The notes under the pieces: generated by a model
Told to the model about the DNA's origin: nothing
The model's database searches: none
The model's input: the letters and a program-made list of their open reading frames with translations, nothing else
Program-made: the position numbers and the translations under genes
Shown: piece after piece, positions 47,104 through 55,823 of the stretch
Layout of the letters: each line of letters starts with the position of its first letter
How positions within the stretch are numbered: the stretch's first letter is position 1
Source of the DNA: Pseudofrankia coriaricola
GTDB lineage: Bacteria > Actinomycetota > Actinomycetes > Frankiales > Frankiaceae
Length of the DNA stretch: 64,000 bases
Assembly: GCF_001854805.1 (NCBI RefSeq)
Contig: NZ_MBLO01000210.1
Location: 124,001 to 188,000, forward strand
Direction: 5' to 3'

Positions 47104-48195
47104 TCAGCCCTCGCCCAGGTCGATGACGTCGACACGCTGGCTCGCGGCGAGGACACCCCGGCCGGTGCCTCGGTACGCGCCGGAGGTCGGCATGACGTCG
47201 TGGTAGTCCCGGCCGGCCGCGATGGTCACGTACCGGCGGTCGGCGAGCCGGTTGTGGCATGGGTCGAGCGCCACCGCCACGGCGCCCGCGCCGCCGGGCG
47301 CCGCCCAGGCCGCCCGGCCCCGGCCCGGCGTCGACGGGCCGGGCGGAGGCGGCGCCCAGCCATCGGGCAGGACCACCTCGACCCAGGCGTGTGACTCACC
47401 GTCACCGACGAGATGGCCGAGCACATACCGGGCCGGAAGGCCCGCCGCCCGGCACAACGCGATCATCACGTGCGCCTGGTCCTGGCAGACGCCCGCGCCG
47501 CCGGCGACCGCCTGCGCGGCTGTCGTCCCGACGTGGGTCGTGCCCGGGCGGTACGCGATGTTCTCGAACACCCATGCGCAGCACCGACGCGCGGTGGTCA
47601 GCGGATCCGGGCCGGTGAGCCGGCTCGCGACAGCGGTGAGCGTCTCGTCCGGGGTGGTCAGCGGCGTCGGCGTGTGCAGCCGCCGGCCGGTGAGCGCGGA
47701 CGCGGGCAGCGCCGGCCAGCCGGCGGACGGGCCGCGTTCGACGATCGCCGTGACGTCGAAGTCGAGAACGGTGGGCACCTCGTCGAGGAAGACGGTCGCG
47801 GTCCGCGCCCCGTCGGGCCCGCGTTCCCAGCGGACCGACGCCGCGGCCGCCGAGACGGCCAGCTCCCCGTGCCGGGCGGTCTGGTCGCCGTGGCGGCGCG
47901 GCGGCAGCACGACCAGGCGGTGCGCCAGATCACGCGCGGGGCCGTCGTAGCTGTAGCGAAGCCGCTGGCGGATCCGGTAGGTCACCCGCCCGGCCGCCGC
48001 CAGGGCCTCCGCGCCGGCGTCGACCGCGGGTCTGCCCAGCAGATCACCATCGATGCCCGGCTGGCCGGCGCTCGGCTGGCCGGCGCCCGGGTGCTCGGCC
48101 GGCGTGGCGTGGCCGCCGTCCACCGAGGAGCCCTGGGCGGAAGGGACGACGGGGCGTGGCCGGGACAGCAGGTCCTGCACGGTCAGCGCACCCAT
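47104..48195 (-). CDS. Transglutaminase-like cysteine protease family protein
   Basis: The N-terminal bacterial transglutaminase-associated domain (VTYRIRQRLRYSYDGPARDL, LVVLPPRR) precedes the core with the catalytic triad: Cys in GAGVCQDQAH, His in GESHAWVEVVLPDG, Asp in VALDPCHN. Related proteins are often near peptide ligases or ATP-grasp genes; none is adjacent here. About 30 Pro/Gly/Ala residues are inserted between the His and Asp motifs. I use ATG at 48195; GGAGGG lies directly against it, so the true start may differ. 363 residues. Confidence 0.88.
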   Translation of the reverse strand: MGALTVQDLLSRPRPVVPSAQGSSVDGGHATPAEHPGAGQPSAGQPGIDGDLLGRPAVDAGAEALAAAGRVTYRIRQRLRYSYDGPARDLAHRLVVLPPRRHGDQTARHGELAVSAAAASVRWERGPDGARTATVFLDEVPTVLDFDVTAIVERGPSAGWPALPASALTGRRLHTPTPLTTPDETLTAVASRLTGPDPLTTARRCCAWVFENIAYRPGTTHVGTTAAQAVAGGAGVCQDQAHVMIALCRAAGLPARYVLGHLVGDGESHAWVEVVLPDGWAPPPPGPSTPGRGRAAWAAPGGAGAVAVALDPCHNRLADRRYVTIAAGRDYHDVMPTSGAYRGTGRGVLAASQRVDVIDLGEG

Positions 48196-48553
48196 CCCTC
48201 CCCCGCCGGGCCCAGACGCGGCGACACCCAACTACCGCCCGGCTGCCTCCGCCCGCCTCGTCGGCCGGCGAGCCGGATCGACGCTTCGGCTCTCCCAGGC
48301 CCGGCCGTCGCACCCACGCTAGGGGAATACCGGCGGGCGTCCGGCCTCGGGGCCAGCGCACAGGTGGCCGACGGCGTCTCCCGTGGACCGCGGCGGCCCG
48401 GAGACCCTCGCTGACGGACGTGCCGCCGCCAGCGCGAGCGGCCACCCGCCCGCCGCTCTCGCCCCGGGAGGGCGACACTCGTCAGCCTGCAGAGTGAGTC
48501 GTTTGGTAACCCGCTCGCAACCGATGGTCCGCCCAAAGTGTTTCCCGCTCATT

Positions 48554-48585
48554 AACAGACGTGATCCGGAACAGACGTCATCCGG
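48554..48585. promoter_or_regulatory. Two tandem 16-bp repeats upstream of ppk
   Basis: AACAGACGTGATCCGG is followed at once by AACAGACGTCATCCGG. They are 104-135 bases before the ppk start, a place where an activator could bind. Confidence 0.5.
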
Positions 48586-48659
48586 ACAGCGAGCGCCGTA
48601 CGCACCACGGCGGGCGCGCCGAGTGACGACCGATGCAGGACATCGGGATCGGCTGCCGA

Positions 48660-48670
48660 GTTCACCTCGG
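48660..48670 (+). promoter_or_regulatory. Possible PHO box half-site before ppk
   Basis: GTTCACCTCGG matches 10 of 11 positions of the Streptomyces PhoP direct-repeat unit as I recall it (GKTCAYYYRSG). The next 11 bases are a poor second unit, so the site is incomplete. It lies 19 bases before the ppk ATG. Confidence 0.35.
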
Positions 48671-48688
48671 GCTGGCACCATCGCTGGC

Positions 48689-50953
48689 ATGGCTGAGCTG
48701 GTGGTGACGAGGTCCGGTACCCAGTCTGAGCAGGGTTCAGATCAGCAGCGGCGCAAGCCCCGCAGTGGCCTGCTTGAGCCGCTGGAGGCGCCCAGGCCCC
48801 CGCTGCCCTCCGACCTCCCGGATGACCGGTTCATCAACCGTGAGACGTCCTGGCTGGACTTCAACGCGCGTGTGCTGGCGCTCGCGGAGGATGTGAGCAC
48901 TCCGCTGCTGGAGCGGGCCAAGTTCCTCGCGATCTTCGCGAGCAACCTGGACGAGTTCTACATGGTCCGGGTTGCCGGGCTGATGCGGCGGGAGGCGACC
49001 GGGCTCACCGTCCGCTCCGCCGACGGGCTGACCCCCCGGGCGCAGCTGGACCTGATCAGCGGCAAGACCGCCCAGCTCACCGACCGCGCGATCCGCTGCT
49101 TCACCGACGAGGTGCTGCCCTCGCTGGTACACGCGGGCATCAGCATCCGGTTCTGGCACCAGCTGACCACCAAGCAGCAGCAGCGCCTGCACGAGTTCTT
49201 CCACGACCAGATCTTCCCGGTGCTCACCCCGCTCGCCGTCGACCCCGCGCACCCGTTCCCGTACATCAGCGGCCTGTCGCTCAACCTCGCGGTGACGGTG
49301 CGGGACCCGGGCGACGAGGCCGAGCGCTTCGCCCGCGTCAAGGTGCCGCAGAACGTTCCCCGGCTGATCCGGGTGGACCTCTCCCCCGAGGACGCCGCCG
49401 GCGACGAGACGGCCGGCCTGGACGGCGCGGGCAACGGTGTCGAGGGCGGCGCAGGCGAGCCGGAGCCCGACCGCTACGCGTGCTTCGTGCCGTTGGAGGA
49501 GGTGATCGCCGCCCATCTGTCCCAGCTGTTCCCGGGCATGGAGGTGGTCGACTCCCACATGTTCCGGGTGACCCGCAACGCCGACCTCGAGGTCGAGGAG
49601 GACGAGGCGGAGGACCTGCTGCAGGCGTTGGAGCGCGAGCTCGCCCGCCGCCGCTTCGGCCCGGCGGTGCGGCTCGAGGTGGACGCGGACATCGACGACG
49701 GCCTGCTGAAGATGCTCTGCCGCGAGCTGGAGGTCCTGCGCCGTGACGTGCACCTGGTGCACGGCCTGCTCGACCTGTCCGTGCTGTGGGCGCTGTTCGA
49801 CCTCGACCGGCCGGAGCTGAAGTTCCCGCCGCGGGTCCCGGTGACCCACCCGAGCCTGGTCACCGAGGCGGGCGAGGCTGCGGACTTCTTCACGGTGCTG
49901 CGCGAGCGCGACGTGCTCGTCCACCACCCGTACGACTCGTTCACCACCTCCGTCCAGCGCTTCATCGAGCAGGCCGCGGCTGACCCGCGGGTGCTGGCGA
50001 TCAAGCAGACGCTGTACCGGACCTCCGGCGACTCCCCGATCGTGGACGCGCTGATCGCGGCGGCCGAGGCGGGCAAGCAGGTGGTCGTGCTCGTCGAGAT
50101 CAAGGCGAGGTTCGACGAGACCGCCAACATCCGGTGGGCACGTGAGCTGGAGCGTGCGGGCTGCCACGTCGTCTACGGCCTGATCGGGCTGAAGACGCAC
50201 ACCAAGACCTGCCTGGTCGTCCGCCAGGAGGAGGACGGGCTACGCCGCTACTGCCACGTCGGCACCGGCAACTACAACCCGAAGACGGCCAGGCTCTACG
50301 AGGACCTGGGCCTGCTGACGGCGGACGAAGAGGTCGGCGCGGACCTGACCGACCTGTTCAACGTGCTCACCGGCTACAGCCGCCAGACGGTGTACCGGTC
50401 GCTGCTGGTCGCCCCCGAGCGCATGCGCGACGGCATCATCGAACGGATCGAGCGGGAGGCGGCCGCGGCCAGGGCCGGCGAGCCCTCCGGGGTCCGGATC
50501 AAGGTGAACAGCCTCGTCGACGAACAGATCATTGACGCTCTCTACCGGGCATCCCGGGATGGCGTGCCGGTACGTTGCCTGGTGCGCGGCATCTGCGCGC
50601 TGCGTCCCGGAGTGCCCGGCCTGTCAGAGACCGTGCTGGTGCGCTCGGTCCTCGGCCGCTACCTCGAGCACAGCCGGGTCCTCGACTTCACCTCGCTGGA
50701 CGAGGTCTGGATCGGCAGCGCGGACATGATGCACCGCAACCTGGACCGCCGGGTCGAGGCGTTGGTCCGGGTGACACAGGCCGACAACCGGAGGGCCCTG
50801 CGCCGGATGCTCGACTACGCGTTCTCGCCCGACGTGTCCGTCTGGGACCTCGCGCAGGACGGCCGCTGGGAGCGCCGCGTCACCGGGCCCCAGGAGAACC
50901 GTCTCTCGGACTACCAGGCCGATCTCGCCGCCTGGGCACTGCGCCGCGCCTGA
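48689..50953 (+). CDS. ppk: Polyphosphate kinase
   Basis: PPK1 makes long polyphosphate from ATP. All domains are present in 754 residues: N-terminal [19 protein letters not shown], head domain [17 protein letters not shown], and the two phospholipase-D-like catalytic domains with [24 protein letters not shown] and the autophosphorylated His in [20 protein letters not shown], plus [10 protein letters not shown]. An acidic insertion of about 28 residues ([14 protein letters not shown]...) lies near residue 235. ATG at 48689; the ribosome binding site is weak. Confidence 0.97.
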   Translation: MAELVVTRSGTQSEQGSDQQRRKPRSGLLEPLEAPRPPLPSDLPDDRFINRETSWLDFNARVLALAEDVSTPLLERAKFLAIFASNLDEFYMVRVAGLMRREATGLTVRSADGLTPRAQLDLISGKTAQLTDRAIRCFTDEVLPSLVHAGISIRFWHQLTTKQQQRLHEFFHDQIFPVLTPLAVDPAHPFPYISGLSLNLAVTVRDPGDEAERFARVKVPQNVPRLIRVDLSPEDAAGDETAGLDGAGNGVEGGAGEPEPDRYACFVPLEEVIAAHLSQLFPGMEVVDSHMFRVTRNADLEVEEDEAEDLLQALERELARRRFGPAVRLEVDADIDDGLLKMLCRELEVLRRDVHLVHGLLDLSVLWALFDLDRPELKFPPRVPVTHPSLVTEAGEAADFFTVLRERDVLVHHPYDSFTTSVQRFIEQAAADPRVLAIKQTLYRTSGDSPIVDALIAAAEAGKQVVVLVEIKARFDETANIRWARELERAGCHVVYGLIGLKTHTKTCLVVRQEEDGLRRYCHVGTGNYNPKTARLYEDLGLLTADEEVGADLTDLFNVLTGYSRQTVYRSLLVAPERMRDGIIERIEREAAAARAGEPSGVRIKVNSLVDEQIIDALYRASRDGVPVRCLVRGICALRPGVPGLSETVLVRSVLGRYLEHSRVLDFTSLDEVWIGSADMMHRNLDRRVEALVRVTQADNRRALRRMLDYAFSPDVSVWDLAQDGRWERRVTGPQENRLSDYQADLAAWALRRA

Positions 50954-51069
50954 GCCGGGACGGAGACCCCTCGGCGCGGCGCGGCCCGCCGTTTTCGCCG
51001 CCTTTCCGGAGGTGAAACACGGCGGGCCGACGCGGCCCGCTCGGGCTAGGAGCTAGCCGAAGTCGCTCC

Positions 51070-51103
51070 CCCCGGAAGACCGGCTGGCGCCGGTCTTCCG
51101 GGG
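51070..51103. terminator. Bidirectional terminator between ppk and hup
   Basis: CCCCGGAAGACCGG (51070-51083) pairs perfectly with CCGGTCTTCCGGGG (51090-51103), 14 bp with loop CTGGCG. It sits between convergent genes and can serve both. Confidence 0.8.
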
Positions 51104-51158
51104 ACCCCTGCGGCGATGATGGCGAAGCCTCGCGTGGCCGGAGGCCGTCAGACGCGGC

Positions 51159-51440
51159 CTAGTCGTTGGACGAGACGCTGGACTTGAAGTCCGAGCCCGG
51201 GCGGAACTTCGGCACCACCGACGCGGGGACGTGAACCGGTTCGCCGGTCGCGGGGTTGCGTCCGGTCCGCTCGGCACGCTCCACCCGCTCGAAGACCCCG
51301 AAGCCGGTGATCGTCACCTTCTCGCCGGCGGAGACGGCCTCCTGGATCGCGTGGAACACCGCGTCGACGGCCTTGGTCGCGTTCGACCGGCCGCCTTCGA
51401 TCTGCTGAGCAATGCGGTCAACCAACTGGGACTTGTTCAC
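51159..51440 (-). CDS. hup: DNA-binding protein HU
   Basis: HU is a dimeric nucleoid protein. The 93 residues start MNKSQLVDRIAQQIEGG and contain GEKVTITGFGVFE and RTGRNPATGEPVHVPASVVP, the DNA-wrapping arm. It lacks the Lys/Ala-rich tail of the long actinobacterial HU, so it is the short form. Leader and promoter are in 51441-51540. Convergent with ppk. Confidence 0.96.
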   Translation of the reverse strand: MNKSQLVDRIAQQIEGGRSNATKAVDAVFHAIQEAVSAGEKVTITGFGVFERVERAERTGRNPATGEPVHVPASVVPKFRPGSDFKSSVSSND

Positions 51441-51979
51441 AACAACCTCCGGACACCCCCCGCGGGTGCGGGGTGGGGAGCAGATCGGGCATCACACTGC
51501 GCTGCACCGTAGGCATCTCTACTGTCGAGGGCAATTCCCAGAAGCGTGTCGCGTCACACAAACCCGCACGTCAGCGGGTTCGAGACAATCGGCGACCGGA
51601 TCACTCTCTTCTGTTGCGGCGCACAGTCGAACACGATCAGCACAATCAACCCGCCGATTTTCGAGCCGTTTCAGACGTTCTGTTACCGTTTGGTCGCCCG
51701 CCGCCGCGACCGACGCGGCCCCGTTCATCCCTGAGCGCGCAGCGCGAGGCATTGGCGGCGGGGTCAGCGTCACTGCCCACCCTGTCCGCGGCCCGACACC
51801 CGGATCGCCAGTTCCTTCGGCGCGCTCGGCCAGAACGGCACCGCCGGGCCAGAAACCCCGCCTTACCGGGAGCCCTTCCCGAGACGGCCTGGTCCCCACC
51901 GCCCACCGGGCGGCGGGGACCAGGCCTCCGCTTCCCCGCCGATCCGACGGGGACCCCTCGCGCCACTCGACGCGGAGGA
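51441..51979. other. Spacer between leuD and hup
   Basis: These 539 bases contain no gene I can support. The part 51520-51690 is less GC-rich than the surroundings and holds the hup promoter (51506-51534) and an inverted repeat CCCGC-ACGTCA-GCGGG near 51570. Confidence 0.5.
51506..51534 (-). promoter_or_regulatory. hup: Likely hup promoter
   Basis: On the hup strand, TTGCCC (complement of 51529-51534) is followed after 17 bases by TACGGT (complement of 51506-51511), a reasonable vegetative-type promoter 66-94 bases before the hup start. Confidence 0.5.
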
Positions 51980-52573
51980 TCAGGCCGACGCCGTGGTGGG
52001 AAGCCAGGACGGGCGGGTCTGCTCGAAGGCTGTGATGGCATCGGCGTGGCGGAGGGTGAGGCCGACGTCGTCAAGGCCCTCCATGAGGCGCCAACGGGTG
52101 AAATCGTCCAGCTCGAACGGCGCGACGATGCCCGCGCCGCGGACCTCGCGGGCCCCGAGGTCGACGGTGATCTCCGTCGCCGGGTCATCCTCGACGGCCA
52201 GGAGCAGCGCGTCGACGGTCTCGGCCGGCAGGACGACCGTCAGCAGGCCGTTGCCCAGCGAGTTGCCACGGAAGATGTCGGCGAACTTCGGCGCGATCAC
52301 GGCGCGGAAGCCATGGTCCTGCAGCGCCCAGACGGCGTGCTCACGGGAGGAGCCGGAGCCGAAGTTCGGCCCGGCCAGCAGGATCGTGGCGCCGGCGTAG
52401 GCCTGGTTGTTGAGCACGAACGACGGGTCGGTCCGCCACTCGGAGAACAGGCCCGCGCCGAAACCGGTCCGCTCGATGCGCTTGAGCCAGTCGCTGGGGA
52501 TGATCTGATCGGTGTCGACGTCGCTGCGCCGCAGCGGCACCGCCCGGCCGGTGTGCGTGGTGAACGCCTCCAT
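51980..52573 (-). CDS. leuD: 3-isopropylmalate dehydratase small subunit
   Basis: LeuD with LeuC isomerises 2- to 3-isopropylmalate in leucine synthesis. Motifs: MEAFTTHTGRAVPLRRSDVD, DTDQIIPSDWLKRI, LAGPNFGSGSSREHAVWAL and FADIFRGNSLGNGLL. 197 residues. ATG at 52573 has GGGAG about 8 bases upstream. A repeat-bearing spacer of 412 bases separates it from leuC upstream. Confidence 0.97.
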   Translation of the reverse strand: MEAFTTHTGRAVPLRRSDVDTDQIIPSDWLKRIERTGFGAGLFSEWRTDPSFVLNNQAYAGATILLAGPNFGSGSSREHAVWALQDHGFRAVIAPKFADIFRGNSLGNGLLTVVLPAETVDALLLAVEDDPATEITVDLGAREVRGAGIVAPFELDDFTRWRLMEGLDDVGLTLRHADAITAFEQTRPSWLPTTASA

Positions 52574-52617
52574 CGGGCGCTCTCCCTTCCTGACGAGGTC
52601 TGAGAAGTTGTTCAGGT

Positions 52618-52830
52618 CGTGACGTTCAGCGGCACGTAAGCGAGCTGGCCCGGAGGCGCGCCTCGCGGAGGCCCGGCCCACGCGCGAGGCGAAGGGCTCC
52701 CGGACAGGACCCGCTGTGGCCTGGTGACGTGCAGTGGTGGGTGACCCCGCGGCGCGGAGGCGCACCTCGCGGAGGCCCAGCCCACGAGCGAAGCGACGTG
52801 GGTTGGGCCGCAGCGAGGTCGCCGGAGCGC
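52618..52830. repeat. Imperfect tandem repeat between leuC and leuD
   Basis: Two units of about 105 bases, starting GTGACGTTCAGCGGC and GTGACGTGCAGTGGT, share GGAGGCGCRCCTCGCGGAGG and GCCCACG. The second also forms a 13-bp hairpin (52774-52786 with 52797-52809, loop AGCGAAGCGA). The spacer could cause separate control of leuD. Confidence 0.7.
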
Positions 52831-52847
52831 CCGTGAGCGGAGGAGGC

Positions 52848-52895
52848 GGACCTCCCAGATTGGCTCCGCAAGCTCCGCCAATCCGGCAGGAACCC
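52848..52895. repeat. Family A element between leuC and leuD
   Basis: In reverse orientation it reads GGGGTTCCTGCCGGATTGGC, then a longer loop GGAGCTTGCGGA, then GCCAATCTGGGAGGTCC. The arms are paired (ATTGGC/GCCAAT), and the loop is expanded compared with other copies. Confidence 0.82.
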
Positions 52896-52985
52896 CGTCG
52901 CGCGGAGGTCCCTCGGGAGCGAAGCGAGTGAGGGGCCGGAGCGCGGTGCCCGGACGGAGCGAACCAGAGACACAGCGAACCAATG

Positions 52986-54407
52986 TCACAGGTCGGCGGG
53001 AGCGGCGAACCGGCCGGTGACGGCGGTCGCGGCGGCGACCTCGGGCGAGACCAGGTGGGTCCGGCCGCCCTGGCCCTGCCGGCCCTCGAAGTTGCGGTTC
53101 GAGGTCGACGCGCTGCGCTCCCCCGGCTTAAGCGTGTCCGGGTTCATCCCGAGGCACATGGAGCAGCCCGCGCTGCGCCACTCGGCTCCGGAGGCGCGGA
53201 ACACCTCGTCCAGGCCCTCGGCCTCGGCGTCCGCCTTGACCTGCATCGAGCCGGGGACGACAAGCACTCGCAGGCCGGCGGCGACCTTGCGGCCGCGCAG
53301 GATGTCGGCGGCGGCCCGCAGGTCGGAAAGCCGACCATTCGTGCATGAGCCGATGAACACCGTGTCGACGGCGATCTCGCGCAGCGGGGTGCCGGCGGTG
53401 AGGCCCATGTAGGCCAGCGCGCGCTCAGCGGCCGCCCGGGCGCCAGGGTCGGCGAACGAGGCCGGGTCCGGCACGGAGGCATCCAGCGGGACGCCCTGGC
53501 CGGGGTTGGTTCCCCAGGTGACGAACGGCGTGAGCGTGCTCGCGTCGATGACCACCTCCCGGTCGAACACCGCGTCCTCGTCGGTCGCCAGCGTCTTCCA
53601 GTAGGCGACCGCCGCGTCCCAGTCTGTGTCTCGGCCGTGCTCCGCCGCGGAGCCCTTCGGCGCGTGGGGGCGGCCCTTCAGGAACTCGAACGTCGTCTCG
53701 TCGGGAGCGATCATGCCCGCGCGGGCGCCCGCCTCGATCGACATGTTGCAGACCGTCATCCGGCCTTCCATCGACAGCGACCGGACCGCCTCGCCCCGGT
53801 ACTCCAGGACGTAGCCCTGCCCGCCGCCGGTGCCGATCTCGGCGATGATCGCCAGGATCAGGTCCTTGGCGGTGACGCCCTCGGGCAGCGCGCCGTCGAC
53901 CGTGATCGCCATGGTCTTCGGGCGGCCCTGCGGCAGCGTCTGGGTGGCCAGCACGTGCTCCACCTGGCTCGTGCCGATGCCGAACGCGAGCGCCCCGAAC
54001 GCGCCGTGGGTGGCGGTGTGGCTGTCGCCGCAGACGACCGTCATGCCCGGCTGGGTCAGGCCCAGCTGGGGGCCGACGACGTGCACGATGCCCTGGCCGG
54101 GGTCGTTCATCGGGTGCAGCCGGACGCCGAAGTCGGCGGCGTTCTTGCGCAGCGCCTCGACCTGGGCGCGGGAGACCGGGTCCGCGATCGGCAGCAGCGT
54201 GTCGGTGGTCGGGACGTTGTGGTCCTCGGTCGCGATGGTCAGGTCCGGCCGGCGGACGGGCCGGCCGGCGAGCCGCAGCGCCTCGAACGCCTGCGGCGAG
54301 GTGACCTCATGCACAAGATGCAGGTCGATGTACAGCAGATCGGGCTCACCGTCGGCACGTCGCACGACGTGCGCGTCCCAGACCTTCTCCGCGAGTGTGC
54401 GCCCCAT
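52986..54407 (-). CDS. leuC: 3-isopropylmalate dehydratase large subunit
   Basis: LeuC carries the 4Fe-4S cluster of isopropylmalate isomerase. Features: [51 protein letters not shown], and the cluster cysteines in [10 protein letters not shown] and SMCLGMNPD. 473 residues; ATG at 54407 has AAGGAG 8 bases upstream. It is divergent from an IclR regulator, as in Streptomyces and Corynebacterium. Confidence 0.97.
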   Translation of the reverse strand: MGRTLAEKVWDAHVVRRADGEPDLLYIDLHLVHEVTSPQAFEALRLAGRPVRRPDLTIATEDHNVPTTDTLLPIADPVSRAQVEALRKNAADFGVRLHPMNDPGQGIVHVVGPQLGLTQPGMTVVCGDSHTATHGAFGALAFGIGTSQVEHVLATQTLPQGRPKTMAITVDGALPEGVTAKDLILAIIAEIGTGGGQGYVLEYRGEAVRSLSMEGRMTVCNMSIEAGARAGMIAPDETTFEFLKGRPHAPKGSAAEHGRDTDWDAAVAYWKTLATDEDAVFDREVVIDASTLTPFVTWGTNPGQGVPLDASVPDPASFADPGARAAAERALAYMGLTAGTPLREIAVDTVFIGSCTNGRLSDLRAAADILRGRKVAAGLRVLVVPGSMQVKADAEAEGLDEVFRASGAEWRSAGCSMCLGMNPDTLKPGERSASTSNRNFEGRQGQGGRTHLVSPEVAAATAVTGRFAAPADL

Positions 54408-54430
54408 TGGCCCACTCCTTCTCTGACAAT

Positions 54431-54462
54431 GTCGCAGTGCTGTGTCGTCGCAGTGCTGTGTC
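54431..54462. promoter_or_regulatory. Two exact 16-bp tandem repeats in the leuC leader
   Basis: GTCGCAGTGCTGTGTC occurs twice in a row, 24-55 bases before the leuC start. It may be part of the leuC promoter or leader. Confidence 0.55.
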
Positions 54463-54481
54463 CCGCCGCCGGCCAGCCCAG

Positions 54482-54500
54482 CCGTCTCGCCCTGAGACGG
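54482..54500. promoter_or_regulatory. Candidate operator of the IclR regulator
   Basis: CCGTCTC-GCCCT-GAGACGG is a perfect 7-bp inverted repeat with a 5-base spacer in the shared leuC/regulator control region. A further half-site CCGTCTC is at 54571-54577. IclR dimers usually bind such sites; autoregulation and leuCD control are inferred. Confidence 0.5.
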
Positions 54501-54516
54501 CACCCTCGGCGCTTCC

Positions 54517-54572
54517 GTTCGAAAGTCACCGTTCGAAAGTCACCGTTCGAAAGTGGCCGTTCGAGGGTCGCC
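54517..54572. promoter_or_regulatory. Four tandem 14-bp repeats before the IclR gene
   Basis: GTTCGAAAGTCACC, GTTCGAAAGTCACC, GTTCGAAAGTGGCC and GTTCGAGGGTCGCC follow each other without gaps. The last copies have drifted. The array ends 31 bases before the regulator start and may bind a regulator in phase of about 1.3 helical turns. Confidence 0.6.
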
Positions 54573-54603
54573 GTCTCAGCGATTGGGATGGCAGTATCAA
54601 CGT

Positions 54604-55506
54604 ATGGAACAGCGTATCCCCTCTCCGGGCCTGGCCGTCGGCACCCCTGGGCTCGGCGCGGACAGCCTCACCGGCGCCGACGGCATCGGCACCCAGGAGG
54701 TGACCAGCGGGGTCGGCGTGCTGGACAAGGCGGCGCTGGTGCTCTCGGCCGTCGAGGCGGGCCCCATGTCGCTCGGCGAGCTGGTGGCGCGCACCGGGCT
54801 CAGCCGCGCCACCGCGCACCGGCTCGCGATGGCGCTGCAGACGCATCGGCTGGTCGGGCGGGACGCGGACGGGCGGTTCGTCGCCGGGCCGCGCCTGGCC
54901 GCGGGGTCGGCGACCGCCGCGCTGTGGCCGCTGCCCTGGCAGGTACTGCAGGCCGCCCCGACGGTGCTCGCGGAGCTGCGGGACGCCACCGGGGAAAGCA
55001 CCCAGCTCTACGTGCGCCGTGGCGCCGAGCGGGTGTGCGTCGCGGCCGCCGAGAGCGGCAGCGGGCTGCGGGACACGGTCCCGGTCGGCGCCATCCTGCC
55101 GATGACGGCCGGGTCCGGCGCCCAAGTGCTGCTCGCCTTCGTCTCCGGCGACGATGCGGGCGGTGGCGAGGCGCCCGGCCAGGGACCGCGAACCGGAGGT
55201 GTCCCGGCCGGCTCGGTGTTCGACGAGGCGGTGCTGGCCGAGGTGCGCGCCCGCGGCTGGGCGCAGAGCGCCGGCGAGCGCGAGGCGGGGCTCGCCTCGG
55301 TGTCGGCGCCGGTCCGCGGTGCCTCCGGCGCCGTGATCGCCGCGCTGTCCATGTCCGGGCCCGACGGCCGGCTCACCCGTGCTCCGGGCGAGCTGTTCGG
55401 CGCCACCGTCGCGGCCGCCGCGGACCGGTTGTCCCTCATCGCCGGCTACACACGGGTGTCACATGTGACTACCCCCAGCGGACTACCCGCGGATGCGACA
55501 GCGTAG
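54604..55506 (+). CDS. ndgR: IclR-family regulator, NdgR/LtbR type
   Basis: NdgR/LtbR proteins control leuCD and amino-acid genes in actinobacteria. The winged helix-turn-helix lies at about residues 38-100 (MSLGELVARTGLSRATAHRL, ALQTHRLVGRDADGRFVAG), followed by the IclR effector domain (GESTQLYVRRGAERVCVAAA, DTVPVGAILPMTAGSGAQVL, SVSAPVRGASGAVIAALSMS). 300 residues from ATG at 54604. The symbol rests on the divergent leuC position; the N-terminal 35 residues are Gly/Pro-rich and variable. Confidence 0.85.
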   Translation: MEQRIPSPGLAVGTPGLGADSLTGADGIGTQEVTSGVGVLDKAALVLSAVEAGPMSLGELVARTGLSRATAHRLAMALQTHRLVGRDADGRFVAGPRLAAGSATAALWPLPWQVLQAAPTVLAELRDATGESTQLYVRRGAERVCVAAAESGSGLRDTVPVGAILPMTAGSGAQVLLAFVSGDDAGGGEAPGQGPRTGGVPAGSVFDEAVLAEVRARGWAQSAGEREAGLASVSAPVRGASGAVIAALSMSGPDGRLTRAPGELFGATVAAAADRLSLIAGYTRVSHVTTPSGLPADATA

Positions 55507-55823
55507 CCTTTTCCGTGTCGTCCTGGGTGATATCGGTAGTCTCAATGCCGGTACGTCAGGGTCGGTGGTCGCACGGTCGTGGCATTTCAGGCCGTGGCAC
55601 GCCGGCGACCACTGGCCCCGGCCGCTGCTCCGGACCCGGCCCTGTGGCGTCGGTCCGGACCAGCCGGCCACCCGCCCAGGACCGACACGAGCCGTCGTTC
55701 GGGGGGTCGGACGGGCGGCTCGGGCGAGATCGTGACCGGGCATGCCGCGCGCCCCGCCGCGGCCTCGCCGTCGTGGCCGTCACCCGCCTCCCGCTGGGCG
55801 GCGCGTAGAGGGGGAGTCTGGCA
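55507..55823. other. Spacer upstream of the Ser/Thr kinase
   Basis: I see no gene in these 317 bases. An 8-bp inverted repeat, GTGGTCGC (55565-55572) and GCGACCAC (55605-55612), could be an operator. Confidence 0.4.

Larger units (their letters stand above)
48196..48688. other. Divergent spacer upstream of ppk
   Basis: These 493 bases have no supported gene. They hold the 16-bp repeat pair (48554-48585) and a PHO-box-like site (48660-48670) before ppk. Confidence 0.5.

Noticed and set aside
54517-54572. Tandem 14-bp repeats as a CRISPR array
   Set aside because: The repeats adjoin each other without spacers, are too short, and no cas gene is in the window.
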